From: Microvirga mediterraneensis
Lineage (GTDB): Bacteria > Pseudomonadota > Alphaproteobacteria > Rhizobiales > Beijerinckiaceae
Direction: 5' to 3'
NCBI RefSeq assembly: GCF_013520865.1
Contig: NZ_JACDXJ010000001.1
Span: 248,001-312,000 of the forward strand
Length of the DNA stretch: 64,000 nt
Shown here: positions 1 through 8,739 of the stretch, piece by piece
Layout: each line of letters starts with the position of its first letter
Position numbering within the stretch: the stretch's first letter is position 1
Translations under genes and position numbers: made by a program
Notes under the pieces: model-generated
Told to the model about the DNA's origin: nothing
The model's database searches: none
The model's input: only the letters and a program-made list of their open reading frames with translations

Positions 1-1
1 C

Positions 2-160
2 GGCCTCTCGATCAGCCGGACGATCGTGGAATCTCACGGCGGCAAGATCTGGGCGGAATCCGTTCCCGGCGAGGGTACGAGCTTCCATTTCACTCTTAGA
101 ACCATCGATATGGAGGACATGGCCAGTGTCGAACACGCCGATCGTGTATGTGGTGGATGA
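2..160 (+). CDS. Sensor histidine kinase, C-terminal fragment
   Basis: The window opens inside this gene, so only about 52 residues are visible. They are the end of a HATPase_c domain: GLSISRTIVESHGGKIW, then a GEGTSFHFTL-type G2/last-strand motif, then a short tail. The gene runs into the following response-regulator gene, with a 35-base overlap in another frame, so the two are translationally coupled and probably form a kinase-regulator pair of FixL/FixJ type. The sensory part lies outside the window, so the signal cannot be named. Confidence 0.85.
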   Translation, partial: GLSISRTIVESHGGKIWAESVPGEGTSFHFTLRTIDMEDMASVEHADRVCGG

Positions 161-746
161 TGACATTGGAGTGCGAAAAGCTCTTTCGTTTCTGCTGGTA
201 TCGGCCGGGCTGAACGTTCGTGTCTACGAGTCCGCGAAAGCATTCCTCGATGAGGTTCAAGATCCCGGCAGATGTTGCATCGTTACAGATGTCCGCATGC
301 CCGGCATCGACGGCCTGGAGTTCATCCGCCGCCTCCATGGTCGTGGCCTGAATGTGCCGGTTGTCGTCATGACCGGGCACGCGGACATTCCTCTCGCGGT
401 TGAGGCCATGAAGGTGGGAGCCATCGACTTTCTCGAGAAGCCCTTCCGGGAAGACCGCTTCTTGGAAGTGGTGCGCTTCGCATTGGTGTGCGATGAGAAA
501 AGCGTCCGTAAGAATCAGGAGCTTCTTCGCACTCAAGCCAGACTGCAATCGCTGTCTCAGCGGGAGCGCCAGGTACTCGACGGCCTCGTCGCCGGAAAAG
601 CCAATAAGATGATCGCCCACGAGCTGAACATCAGCATCCGCACCGTGGAAATCCATCGATCCAACGTGATGTCCAAGATGGAAGCGAAGAGCCTTTCCGA
701 GCTGATCCGCATGGCTCTGTTTCTCGAAGTGGCTACCGGCAACTAG
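126..746 (+). CDS. FixJ/NarL-type two-component response regulator
   Basis: A 206-residue response regulator. The N-terminal receiver has the acidic pair in VVDDD, the phosphoacceptor Asp in VTDVRMPGIDG (about residue 56) and the conserved Lys in LEKPF. The C-terminal LuxR-type helix-turn-helix (about residues 140-200) shows LSQRERQVLDGLVAG and ISIRTVEIHRSNVMSKM. The GTG start at 126 has a well-placed TGGAGGA eight to nine bases upstream and overlaps the end of the kinase gene. FixJ-family regulators typically dimerise on phosphorylation and activate transcription. The target genes cannot be read from the context; the next gene is a heparinase-like protein 136 bases downstream, and coregulation is only possible. 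Confidence 0.9.
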   Translation: MSNTPIVYVVDDDIGVRKALSFLLVSAGLNVRVYESAKAFLDEVQDPGRCCIVTDVRMPGIDGLEFIRRLHGRGLNVPVVVMTGHADIPLAVEAMKVGAIDFLEKPFREDRFLEVVRFALVCDEKSVRKNQELLRTQARLQSLSQRERQVLDGLVAGKANKMIAHELNISIRTVEIHRSNVMSKMEAKSLSELIRMALFLEVATGN

Positions 747-882
747 GCGGGCAGAGCGGTACAGGCGCCCCGGCCCTGTAACCGGCATGTCATGCTCATC
801 CATAGCGCCCTTCTCTCACCTCTGACGTGGTGGAACTCCACACGCCTGCCTCACAATTCTTCGATAAGGCTTTAAGATCCGC

Positions 883-3681
883 ATGCCTGAAGTCAGACAC
901 ATTTCCTCGGCTCCACGAGATCAGGCTGCAGAAGGTTCTAATGGCGACACTCACGTCGTCGCGAACCATAATCGCTGGTCGCGGGTTGTTTTCGACGTCA
1001 GGGACGTTTCTAGCGATACCTGGTGCGAGGTCGGATTTGAGATCGCCTGGCATCCGGAAGAGGAAGCGCGGCCCGTTCACGACTTCGCATCGGTCGGCAT
1101 CGATTTCATGGCGGGGGATGGATCGAGTATCGATTTCGCCTATGTCCCGGGTTTATCCAGGACGCAGATCGATCCTCATAGCCATTACATCTCTGGGCCT
1201 GCCTATTATGATCGAAGCAGCGACCATTCCCATTCGGCTCGGGTGCTCTTCAATGTCTTCATCCCGGCTCCAGCACGCCACCTGACCCTTACGATCCGCA
1301 GCTGGCGCAACTCGCATCCGTTTACGATCCGCGATCTAAAAGTTCGTCAAAGTGCTCAGACATCTCTGCCTGCTCCTGCGGAACCCACAGGGCTCCAGGC
1401 AGAGGACAAGCCAGTACCGGCTTCACGCCGCGCCTGGTGGAATTTGAGTACGACGCCGCACTGGCTGAATTATGGTGTCGCCCCTGGTCATCCGCTCATC
1501 GTCCGTGGGCAACTGATCAACAGCGGCAAAGCAAGTGATGGAGCCTTGGCCCGGATCATCTTCCGGGATGCCAAGGGCAAGCAACTCCCCCCTCCCTATG
1601 ACGGCATCACGTCCTTACCGGCCTACGGGCCCGTCCTCGACATCCCGATCCATCGACAGGCAAGGCGCTTCACGCTTGAACTAGAGCCTCCGTCAGGTGC
1701 GGCAACAGTCGAACTCGGCTTCCAGGTCTCAGAGGATGAATCTCAGATCAGCTTGGTCACTCCTCTTGAGGTTTCCATCGGAGACGATCTCCTGCTTGAG
1801 AACATTCTAGGAGACGCGATTTCCAATTCGCTTAGCTTCGTGGAGAAGGTCTACGATCGCCTCCACGTTCAGGTTTATCCTGAAACTCAGCGTATGCCTG
1901 CGAGCCTAATCGATAAATCGATCGATCCGAGCAATCTCGGACCTCTGTTCACCTTCCATGATCGACTGAGAGCCATCCAGCTCGGGGAAGCGCTGGCGAT
2001 CACCGATGGCCGCTTGACCCTGTGCGGTCTTGAGCCCTGGCCTCTTCCGGAATCTTTCGAGTGGACGGAAGATCCTTACAAGTCTCCAGCATGGCGCGTG
2101 GAATTCCAGTCCCTTTCGTGGCTCCTTGACCTCGCCACCCGGCCGGACCTCGGTGGCCCTGCGAGAGCTGTGGACCTTGCGCTGTCCTGGGTGCGGTCCA
2201 ACCCCTGGGATGAGCCCAAAGACGCCTTGAGCACATATCCGCGGTCGATGGCGACACGCACAGAAGTGCTTCTGCATCTTCTTGCGCTGACAGCAGCCTC
2301 AAAGAACGGTAAGGATATCAAGCGCCGGCAGGCTCTCTTCGCCGAGATTATAAGATACGGTTTCGCCCTCTCCGAGATCGCAAGCCAGAATATCTTCTCG
2401 CCCTCCCTCATTCAGCTGCGTACCGCATGTGCGTTGCTTGCCGTCGCCCGCGCCAATCCTCTCTTTCCCTTGGCGTCTTACTGGGCATCCATCGCTCTCG
2501 CCCAACTCAGCGCTGGCTTCGAGCAGCTGATCGGCCCCGATGGCTCGTCAGTCGAACAATCTCTTCATGACCGGCTTGAGATGATCTCCATCGGATTGCT
2601 CTTGGCGCACAGCCTAAAGGACAGTCCCGAGGCAAGGGAGTTTCGAGAGCGCCTGACCGTCCGCCTGAGTGCCGGCCTCAAAGTCATCGTCGGGATGACC
2701 GACCCCGGCGGAGTGCTGCCGCCTCTCGGCGATACGCCGCGCGGCTATCATCATGCATCCTGGCTGAGACGGCTGATCTCCAGTTACGGACGACCGCTTC
2801 TGGCAGATGCCGAACTGGCACAGGAGCTGTCCTATCCGACAGGTCCACGGATGTTCACGTCCGAAGGGGACGGCATCGTCGTCCTCCGGGATTATGAGCG
2901 AAAGCCGCACTGGAGCTACTTCTGTGCTTCCTTCGGCGAGCAGCGCCATGAGAATGGTCATTTCAACTGCTCGTCCTTTGTGTACACGGCCCGTGGCACC
3001 CGGTGGATCACGGATCCCGGAGGATCAAGCCTCCATGACACGGGTTCGATCCGGCATTTTCTGACATCGTCGCGAGCTCACAACATCGCCGGCCCGGACG
3101 GGAGAGATCAGTCATCGGGCCATGGGTGGATCGAGGCCAGAACGTCGTTCAATCACGCGAATATCATTCGCATCGGGACGAACGTCTATGGCCCCGGTTA
3201 CGATCACGCCCGCGTTTTCATATGCCTGGACAATCTCAGCGCAATCGCCGTCTTCGATTGTTTCCGAGGCTCCGGAGCATCCCTCTCGTTCGTTGGGAAC
3301 CTTCACTTCGAGGAAAATGTCGCCGTCGCGCTGACAAGTTCGAACCTTGCAATCGGATTCCATGGCAAGAACCGATTGCGCATGGTCCCGCACGCCGTGG
3401 CGGGTGAATACAACGGCATGGCAATTCTTAACGGTTGCAACGACCGTCGCGGATCGCTGCAGGGCTTCGTCTCCCATACACGGGGAGGCCTGCGCCCGGC
3501 CAATGTCCTGACCTACACATTCTCCGGCTCGGGCGATGTCTGTGGAGGAATGATCCTCACGATCAGCGACCAAGGCTTCCGTCGGATCATGGATCTGTTG
3601 GCGACTCCCGAGGTCAGGACAATGCTGCAGATGCCAGGACGTCAGCGTTCGATTGCGCCGCAGGACCCGATAGTTTCATGA
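883..3681 (+). CDS. Heparinase II/III-like polysaccharide lyase family protein
   Basis: A 932-residue protein. About 300 N-terminal residues look like beta-sandwich material. A helical (alpha/alpha toroid-like) middle (about 360-620) follows, and then a C-terminal heparinase II/III-type region. That region has the family pattern of a conserved His-rich segment (HENGHFNCSSFVYTARGT), a DPGG turn and SRAHNIAGPDG (about residues 685-745). Family members cleave uronate-containing polysaccharides by beta-elimination. I see no signal peptide or membrane segment, which is unusual for a lyase acting outside the cell and suggests an intracellular or unconventionally exported role. The start has only a weak ribosome-binding site. 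The gene stands alone and converges on the chemotaxis operon. Substrate unknown; the nearest glycan genes are 13 kb away. Confidence 0.75.
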   Translation: MPEVRHISSAPRDQAAEGSNGDTHVVANHNRWSRVVFDVRDVSSDTWCEVGFEIAWHPEEEARPVHDFASVGIDFMAGDGSSIDFAYVPGLSRTQIDPHSHYISGPAYYDRSSDHSHSARVLFNVFIPAPARHLTLTIRSWRNSHPFTIRDLKVRQSAQTSLPAPAEPTGLQAEDKPVPASRRAWWNLSTTPHWLNYGVAPGHPLIVRGQLINSGKASDGALARIIFRDAKGKQLPPPYDGITSLPAYGPVLDIPIHRQARRFTLELEPPSGAATVELGFQVSEDESQISLVTPLEVSIGDDLLLENILGDAISNSLSFVEKVYDRLHVQVYPETQRMPASLIDKSIDPSNLGPLFTFHDRLRAIQLGEALAITDGRLTLCGLEPWPLPESFEWTEDPYKSPAWRVEFQSLSWLLDLATRPDLGGPARAVDLALSWVRSNPWDEPKDALSTYPRSMATRTEVLLHLLALTAASKNGKDIKRRQALFAEIIRYGFALSEIASQNIFSPSLIQLRTACALLAVARANPLFPLASYWASIALAQLSAGFEQLIGPDGSSVEQSLHDRLEMISIGLLLAHSLKDSPEAREFRERLTVRLSAGLKVIVGMTDPGGVLPPLGDTPRGYHHASWLRRLISSYGRPLLADAELAQELSYPTGPRMFTSEGDGIVVLRDYERKPHWSYFCASFGEQRHENGHFNCSSFVYTARGTRWITDPGGSSLHDTGSIRHFLTSSRAHNIAGPDGRDQSSGHGWIEARTSFNHANIIRIGTNVYGPGYDHARVFICLDNLSAIAVFDCFRGSGASLSFVGNLHFEENVAVALTSSNLAIGFHGKNRLRMVPHAVAGEYNGMAILNGCNDRRGSLQGFVSHTRGGLRPANVLTYTFSGSGDVCGGMILTISDQGFRRIMDLLATPEVRTMLQMPGRQRSIAPQDPIVS

Positions 3682-3682
3682 G

Positions 3683-3716
3683 GCGATAACCCGGCTGATG
3701 CGAGGCCGGGTATCGC
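3683..3716. terminator. Hairpin between convergent heparinase and cheZ genes
   Basis: A 12-base-pair stem (GCGATA-bulged A-CCCGGC pairing with GCCGGGTATCGC) with a 9-base loop sits directly after the heparinase stop codon and before the convergent cheZ stop. No strong T-tract follows on either strand, so its role as a bidirectional terminator is an inference from stem strength and position. Confidence 0.5.
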
Positions 3717-3742
3717 TTCAGGCAGCGATTAAAGGTGCCTCA

Positions 3743-4462
3743 TCAGCCGAAAAGCGCGTCGATCGCATCCTGGGATGTTACCCCTTTGTCAGTCGCGAGA
3801 GCGGGGCCATTCAGGAGCGCTGCGTCTCCCTTTCGACCGGCTTCGTCCACCGGCTCGATGTCCTTGAAGCTTTCGAGACCGCCCCAGATGTCGATCATGT
3901 GATGAACCCGCTCCTCGACGAACTTCATCGCGTTGACAACCTTGCTGATACGCTGGCCCGTAATGTCCTGGAAGTTGCAGGCCTCGAAGATGCTGATGAC
4001 GTGGTCGAGGATCTCACGGGCGATCTCCTGGTCACCTCCGGTAAGACGCGACGACAGATTGCTGGATAGATCGTCGATCTTCTCGGCTGCGGCCAGGATC
4101 GAATTTGTCGCCGTCTCGGTCCCAAGAACGATGGCTCCGAGCTCGTCGGTTACCCGCGTGATCTCTTGGCCTTGTGTGCCCGCATATCGAAGCGTCGCGA
4201 TCTCTCTCTTGGTGCGCTCGATGGCCTCGTAGATCGAGTCGAGCTCCACCTTCAAACGAAGGGCCTCCTGCATGTCGCGGCGATGCTCTTCGAGCAGGGA
4301 TGCCGAGATTTCGCGCGCGGGCACGATGGATTCTTTGATCGTTCCGAGCATGCTCATGATCTCGGAATGCCGCTCCTGGATACCCTCGTCATATGGAAGG
4401 GCATCCATGCTCGCTTCGATGCGATAGCTCTTACGTGACTTCATGACCGTGCCCGCCATCAC
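3743..4462 (-). CDS. cheZ: Chemotaxis protein phosphatase CheZ
   Basis: A 239-residue, largely helical protein. The signature is FQDITGQRISKVV near residues 164-176. It matches the CheZ catalytic segment, with D166 and Q170 in the positions of the Asp and Gln that position water for CheY-P hydrolysis. A long coiled-coil-like stretch precedes it (about 55-135). The usual C-terminal CheY-binding tail is represented by the short hydrophobic end DAIDALFG. The gene follows cheY with no gap: cheY's TAA is followed at once by GTG-ATG, so the start may be the GTG at 4462 or the ATG at 4459. It would switch off CheY-P made by the CheA of the same operon. Confidence 0.88.
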   Translation of the reverse strand: MMAGTVMKSRKSYRIEASMDALPYDEGIQERHSEIMSMLGTIKESIVPAREISASLLEEHRRDMQEALRLKVELDSIYEAIERTKREIATLRYAGTQGQEITRVTDELGAIVLGTETATNSILAAAEKIDDLSSNLSSRLTGGDQEIAREILDHVISIFEACNFQDITGQRISKVVNAMKFVEERVHHMIDIWGGLESFKDIEPVDEAGRKGDAALLNGPALATDKGVTSQDAIDALFG

Positions 4463-4846
4463 TTATCCGTTGAAAACGGCGCTGATTTTTGTCCGCAGCG
4501 TCTCGGCGTTGAAGGGCTTCACGATGTAGTTGTTGACGCCGGCCTTCTTGGCCGCAACGACGTTCTCGGTCTTCGCTTCGGCCGTGACCATGATGAAAGG
4601 CAGAGTGCTCAGCTCCGCATCGGAACGCACCTGCTGCAGCAATTCATATCCCGTCATGGGAGCCATGTTCCAATCGGAGATCACAAGGCCGTACTTCCTG
4701 GCCCGCAGCTTCTCCAGTGCGGCCTGTCCGTCGGAGGCATCGTCCACGTCGTTGAAGCCGATCTGCTTGAGGAGATTGCGGAGGATTCGGACCATCGTCT
4801 GGTAATCATCGACGACGAGAACGGGGGTGGAAAGGTCAAGGCTCAC
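4463..4846 (-). CDS. cheY: Chemotaxis response regulator CheY
   Basis: A 127-residue single receiver domain. It has the acidic pair in VVDDY, phosphoacceptor Asp in VISDWNMAPMTG (about residue 57), the Thr in IMVTAEA and the Lys in IVKPF. DWNM.PM.G is characteristic of true CheY rather than of a generic receiver. The start is GTG with AAGGATCTG eight bases upstream. It lies between cheW and cheZ in a cheA-cheW-cheY-cheZ operon. It would carry phosphate from CheA to the flagellar motor switch. Confidence 0.93.
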   Translation of the reverse strand: MSLDLSTPVLVVDDYQTMVRILRNLLKQIGFNDVDDASDGQAALEKLRARKYGLVISDWNMAPMTGYELLQQVRSDAELSTLPFIMVTAEAKTENVVAAKKAGVNNYIVKPFNAETLRTKISAVFNG

Positions 4847-4895
4847 GGTATCAGATCCTTATGGGGCCCACATGCGGGCTCGAGTTGCGAATGGC

Positions 4896-5390
4896 TTACG
4901 CAGCTTCCCGCTCTGTCTCGAAGGCCAGGACGGCATCGACGTCCAGGACGATCAACAGCTTGTCGTGCAGCTGATGCACGCCTTGCGACAGACCGACCCA
5001 GCCCCGGTCCATGTGAACCGGATTGGGCTGCATCTCATCCGGGTCGAGCTTGAGGACCTCTCCGACCTCGTCCACGAGCAAGCCATAAGCCTCGCCATGG
5101 TTTTCCAGACCCACCGCCATTCGGCGCTCCGTTCCGCCTGAATCACCCAGGCCTAGACGGCGACGCAGCGATACGGCAGTGACGACCCGGCCGCGCAGGT
5201 TCAGCAGACCTGCAATCTCTCCAGGCGCCAGCGGCACGGTGGTCATCTCGCTCACGACGAAAACATCGTGAACCCGGCTTATCGGCAGGCCGAGCAGCTG
5301 CCCAGCAACCGACACCGTGACGAATTCCATTTGCTTGGAAGCTCCCTTAGTCACCGTGGACGTGATCGGATCGATCGGTTTCATGATCAT
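4896..5390 (-). CDS. cheW: Chemotaxis coupling protein CheW
   Basis: A 164-residue CheW-like domain. It shows the family pattern of two five-stranded barrels: QMEFVTVSVAGQLLGLPI at the start, then PGEIAGLLNLRGRVVTAVSLRRRLGL, and YGLLVDEVGEVLKL. It links CheA to chemoreceptors. Its ATG overlaps the cheA stop codon (ATGA), showing translational coupling to the kinase. No chemoreceptor gene is present in the window. Confidence 0.93.
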   Translation of the reverse strand: MIMKPIDPITSTVTKGASKQMEFVTVSVAGQLLGLPISRVHDVFVVSEMTTVPLAPGEIAGLLNLRGRVVTAVSLRRRLGLGDSGGTERRMAVGLENHGEAYGLLVDEVGEVLKLDPDEMQPNPVHMDRGWVGLSQGVHQLHDKLLIVLDVDAVLAFETEREAA

Positions 5391-8185
5391 GCAGCCTCTT
5401 CAAGCGATGCGCTGAGCTCGGCCAATGCGGAGAGCAGTCCCCGCCGGTCGATCTTCGACACGATTTCAGAAATGCGCAGCTTCCTCGCCAGAGCGATCTG
5501 CTGCGGATCGGGCTTGACCGTCATGCCGATGACGGGCGTCGCGCTGTGATGCGAGTCCGCCCTCAAGGAGGCAACGAGTGCGAAGCCCGAATGGCCCGTG
5601 AGTTCAAGATCCGTCACGACCACATCGACCTGCAACCCGTTGGACAGAAGGCGAACGGCTTCCTGGGCCGTCGTGGCCGTCTGAACACGGTAGCCAGAAG
5701 CCTTGAGGACCGGGACGAGCATGTCACGGAAGAAGGTCGAGCTGTCGACCAGGAGCAGGGACCTGTCCGGCCCGTTGCGCCGGTCTCTGCGAGACCAAGT
5801 CTCAAGCACCATGGGGAGGTAATGAGCGATGTTAACGATTTCCGTGGTGCGACCGCGAACGACTGCGGACCCGACCAAGTCCGAACGCTCCGCGAGCAGC
5901 TCCACATCGAGCTTGTCTTCGACGATGTCCACGATCTCGGCGACGGCCAGTCCCATGGAGACTTCACCGTCAGAGAACACCAGCAGGGATTGCATGCCCT
6001 GCCGTTTGATGGTGAGTTCATCGTCGCAGGACACCAGCGGCATCAAGCGCCCACGGTACTGGATGACCGGGCGCCCGCTCGACCATTCGATGGTGGACGC
6101 ATCGATTTCTTCGAGGCGCGTCACCAAGGACAGGGGCACCGCCTTGAGGCTCTCGCCTCCGCCACGGAAGAGGAGAAGGCTCGTCAATTCCTCCGCTGCA
6201 GCGACCGTCTGTTCGAGGCCCGCATCGGTTTGGAACTCGTTGGTATCGGCACCGGAGCCGACCATCCGGGCAAGTCCGTTGGGATCGATGATGAGCACCA
6301 CGGCACCGTCGCCGAGAATGGTGTTACCGGAGAAAAGCTGAATATGCCTCAGCTTCGATGACATCGGCTTGACGACGATTTCCTCGGTATGGAAGACGCC
6401 ATCCACCAGGATGCCAAAGCGCTGATGGGCCACCTGCGTCACGACCACGAAGCCATGGTTCGCATCTTCATTCGCAGAGAGGCCCATGACTTTCGAAAGC
6501 GGGACGATCGGCAGCAGCCGGTCGCGCAGGCGAAGAATGGGAGTGCCGTTGATCCGCTCGATGGAATGTTCCGACGAGGGAGAGACCCTGACGAGCTCGG
6601 AAACAGCGACCTGCGGAATGGCGAAGCGCTGGTCCTTGGAGGCCACGATGAGCGCCGCGACGATGGCGAGGGTCAGCGGGATCTTGATCGTGAACGTCGT
6701 CCCCCGCCCCTGCTCGGAACGGATGTCGACAGTACCGCCGATCAGTTCGATATTCGTCTTGACGACATCCATGCCGACGCCGCGGCCTGACACGGACGTG
6801 ACCTTCGCGGCGGTCGAGAAGCCGGGATGGAAGATGAACTTGGCCACCTGGGCATCGCTCATCCGCTCCACTTCGGCATCGCCAGCGATGCCTCTTTCGA
6901 CCGCCTTCTTGCGGATTGCCGCGAAGTTGAGCCCTTTGCCGTCATCGGCAATCTCGATCGTGATCGAGCCACCCTCATGATACGCGTTGAGGCGGATCGT
7001 GCCCTTCTCGGGCTTTCCGGCGGCCTTGCGGTCTGCCGGGTTCTCGATGCCATGGTCGGCGGAGTTGCGGACCATATGCGTCAGAGGATCCTTGATGACC
7101 TCCAGCACTTGCCGGTCGAGTTCCGTATCGGCCCCCTGCATCACGAGTTCGATCTTCTTCGAAAGCTCGTTGGAGAGATCGCGAACGACACGCGGAAGCT
7201 TCTGCCATGCATTGCCGATGGGCTGCATGCGGGTCTTCATGACGCCGTCCTGCAACTCGGCCGTTACTTGCGAGAGACGCTGCAGGGGCACCTTGTAGCC
7301 GTGATCCTCGGAGCTCCTCCGGGCGATCTCGAGCAACTGATTGCGGGTCAGAACGAGCTCCGACACCATGGTCATCAGGTGCTCGAGCGTGTCGACGTTG
7401 ACGCGGATGGTTTGAACCTTCCCGGCAATCCCTTCGCCGCCCTCGCTCGAATCCGACGTCTCGGCATTCTTCCTGGCAGCGGGCGGAGGCGGCGGAGCCG
7501 ATGCCTCGGCCTTCGCTACAGGCGCAGCCGGCTTCTCGATGACGAGCGGTGCGGGACCGGGCGCCTCACGGAAGGCCCGCTCGAGTTCGTCGAGAGACAC
7601 CTCGCCCGGCTTGAGGGGGCGTTCGAGCACCTGGTACCTCAAGGTACCGGATGTCAAAACCTTTTCAGGGCCCGGCGCGTCCTGGAAGGCGCGCTCGAGT
7701 TCATCAAGCGAAACCTCCCCGGGGCGCAGTTCCCGTTCAAGAACTTGATAGACCAATTGCCCCGATGCCTGCTGTGACGTCGGCTGCGAAGCAGATTCGG
7801 GAGCGGGCGCCTCTTGCGAGGCCATCTTCTCCAGCTGCCCGATCAGGTCGTTGTCCGAACCTTCGGGCTCCGCCCCCTGGCGCTCCAGCTCACCCAGGAT
7901 CTCCTTGATCCGGTCGAGGGTCGTGAGGATCAGGGACACGGCAGGAGTCGTCACCGGCATCCCATCGCGAAACTTGCCCATCAGGGTCTCGGCCGCGTGC
8001 GCAAGCGCCTCGAGGCGAGGCAGTCCGAGGAAGCCGCAAGTCCCCTTGATCGTATGAACCAGGCGGAAGATGTTACTCAGAATCGCTTCGTTGTTGGGGT
8101 CCTGCTCGAAGCGGACCATCTCCACATCGACCGTCTCGAGATGCTCGTTGGTCTCGGTGAGAAACTCAAGAAGAAGGTCGTCCAT
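5387..8185 (-). CDS. cheA: Hybrid chemotaxis histidine kinase CheA with C-terminal receiver
   Basis: A 932-residue protein, longer than the roughly 650 of enteric CheA. Domains in order: Hpt (1-105, phosphoacceptor H44 in VHTIKGTCGF); a linker with two copies of a 28-residue motif (146-173 and 184-211); dimerisation domain (about 250-325); HATPase with NSADHG, DDGKGL and GRGVGMDV (to about 505); a CheW-like domain (about 510-640); a second, more divergent CheW-like segment (about 660-790); and a receiver (about 805-925) with phosphoacceptor Asp in VVTDLELTG. The usual P2 CheY-binding domain is not recognisable, so the repeats may take its place. The receiver could act as a phosphate sink or in adaptation. 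First gene of the operon. CheR and CheB are not in the window. Confidence 0.92.
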   Translation of the reverse strand: MDDLLLEFLTETNEHLETVDVEMVRFEQDPNNEAILSNIFRLVHTIKGTCGFLGLPRLEALAHAAETLMGKFRDGMPVTTPAVSLILTTLDRIKEILGELERQGAEPEGSDNDLIGQLEKMASQEAPAPESASQPTSQQASGQLVYQVLERELRPGEVSLDELERAFQDAPGPEKVLTSGTLRYQVLERPLKPGEVSLDELERAFREAPGPAPLVIEKPAAPVAKAEASAPPPPPAARKNAETSDSSEGGEGIAGKVQTIRVNVDTLEHLMTMVSELVLTRNQLLEIARRSSEDHGYKVPLQRLSQVTAELQDGVMKTRMQPIGNAWQKLPRVVRDLSNELSKKIELVMQGADTELDRQVLEVIKDPLTHMVRNSADHGIENPADRKAAGKPEKGTIRLNAYHEGGSITIEIADDGKGLNFAAIRKKAVERGIAGDAEVERMSDAQVAKFIFHPGFSTAAKVTSVSGRGVGMDVVKTNIELIGGTVDIRSEQGRGTTFTIKIPLTLAIVAALIVASKDQRFAIPQVAVSELVRVSPSSEHSIERINGTPILRLRDRLLPIVPLSKVMGLSANEDANHGFVVVTQVAHQRFGILVDGVFHTEEIVVKPMSSKLRHIQLFSGNTILGDGAVVLIIDPNGLARMVGSGADTNEFQTDAGLEQTVAAAEELTSLLLFRGGGESLKAVPLSLVTRLEEIDASTIEWSSGRPVIQYRGRLMPLVSCDDELTIKRQGMQSLLVFSDGEVSMGLAVAEIVDIVEDKLDVELLAERSDLVGSAVVRGRTTEIVNIAHYLPMVLETWSRRDRRNGPDRSLLLVDSSTFFRDMLVPVLKASGYRVQTATTAQEAVRLLSNGLQVDVVVTDLELTGHSGFALVASLRADSHHSATPVIGMTVKPDPQQIALARKLRISEIVSKIDRRGLLSALAELSASLEEAA
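7553..7750 (-). repeat. Tandem 38-residue repeat in the CheA linker
   Basis: Two in-frame copies encode YQVLERELRPGEVSLDELER-AFQDAPGP and YQVLERPLKPGEVSLDELER-AFREAPGP, starting at CheA residues 146 and 184 (period 38). Their DNA has drifted at many third positions, so the duplication is not recent and the amino-acid pattern appears to be held by selection. It lies where CheA normally has its P2 docking domain. Confidence 0.85.
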
Positions 8186-8739
8186 TGCCGTGTCTCAACT
8201 CTTACTACGCGAACTGATCGGCATAGATCATCAAGCCGTCTCAGATGGAGGATCGCGCGGCCTTCACGCCGGCAACAAAGCGCTGAACATCATGTCCACG
8301 CTGGGAATGCGGGAGGATCTTCCTTGATCCACACTCAACTGATCTGAAGCAGCCTGCTCGAACGCGGTTGCTTCTGAATTGAGATCGGCACTGCTCTTAT
8401 TGTCATGCCCCGCCCCGGTACGCTTTTCACTTTGTCAGGCTCATTGCTAATCTTTTTATGGGACAGATCCGGAGCTGCTCAGCGCCTTAGTTGGCTGCGA
8501 GTTTTATTCCGGTGCGCTTACCCATCCTGACAGCTTCGATCATGACGTTGAGGAAGAATAAGGGTCCGTTTCCTGCAATAAAGTTAACAAGTTGATGGAG
8601 AATGGGAATTATTTAGAGCTTTAAAGACGAACGGCCACCGCGAAGGCTAATCCTTCGGCGATGACCGCAGCCGCTGTCTCAATGCTTGTCTGGGACTTGA
8701 GGGCCCGCATCCTATCCGACGAGCGCTCAAGCAACCCGC
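8186..8739. other. Non-coding interval between cheA and the ftcR-like gene
   Basis: About 550 bases with no open frame showing family motifs on either strand. It must hold the cheA promoter, since both flanking genes read leftward, but I could not pick out a convincing sigma-70, sigma-54 or EcfG box, hairpin or repeat. Confidence 0.5.

Noticed and set aside
757..781. Hairpin after the FixJ-like gene (ACAGG...CCTGT with flanking GGT/ACC)
   Set aside because: Short, interrupted stem without a T-tract; not distinguishable from chance.
832..856. GGAAC upstream of the heparinase gene as an EcfG -35
   Set aside because: Neither 16 nor 17 bases downstream gives a CGTT-like -10.
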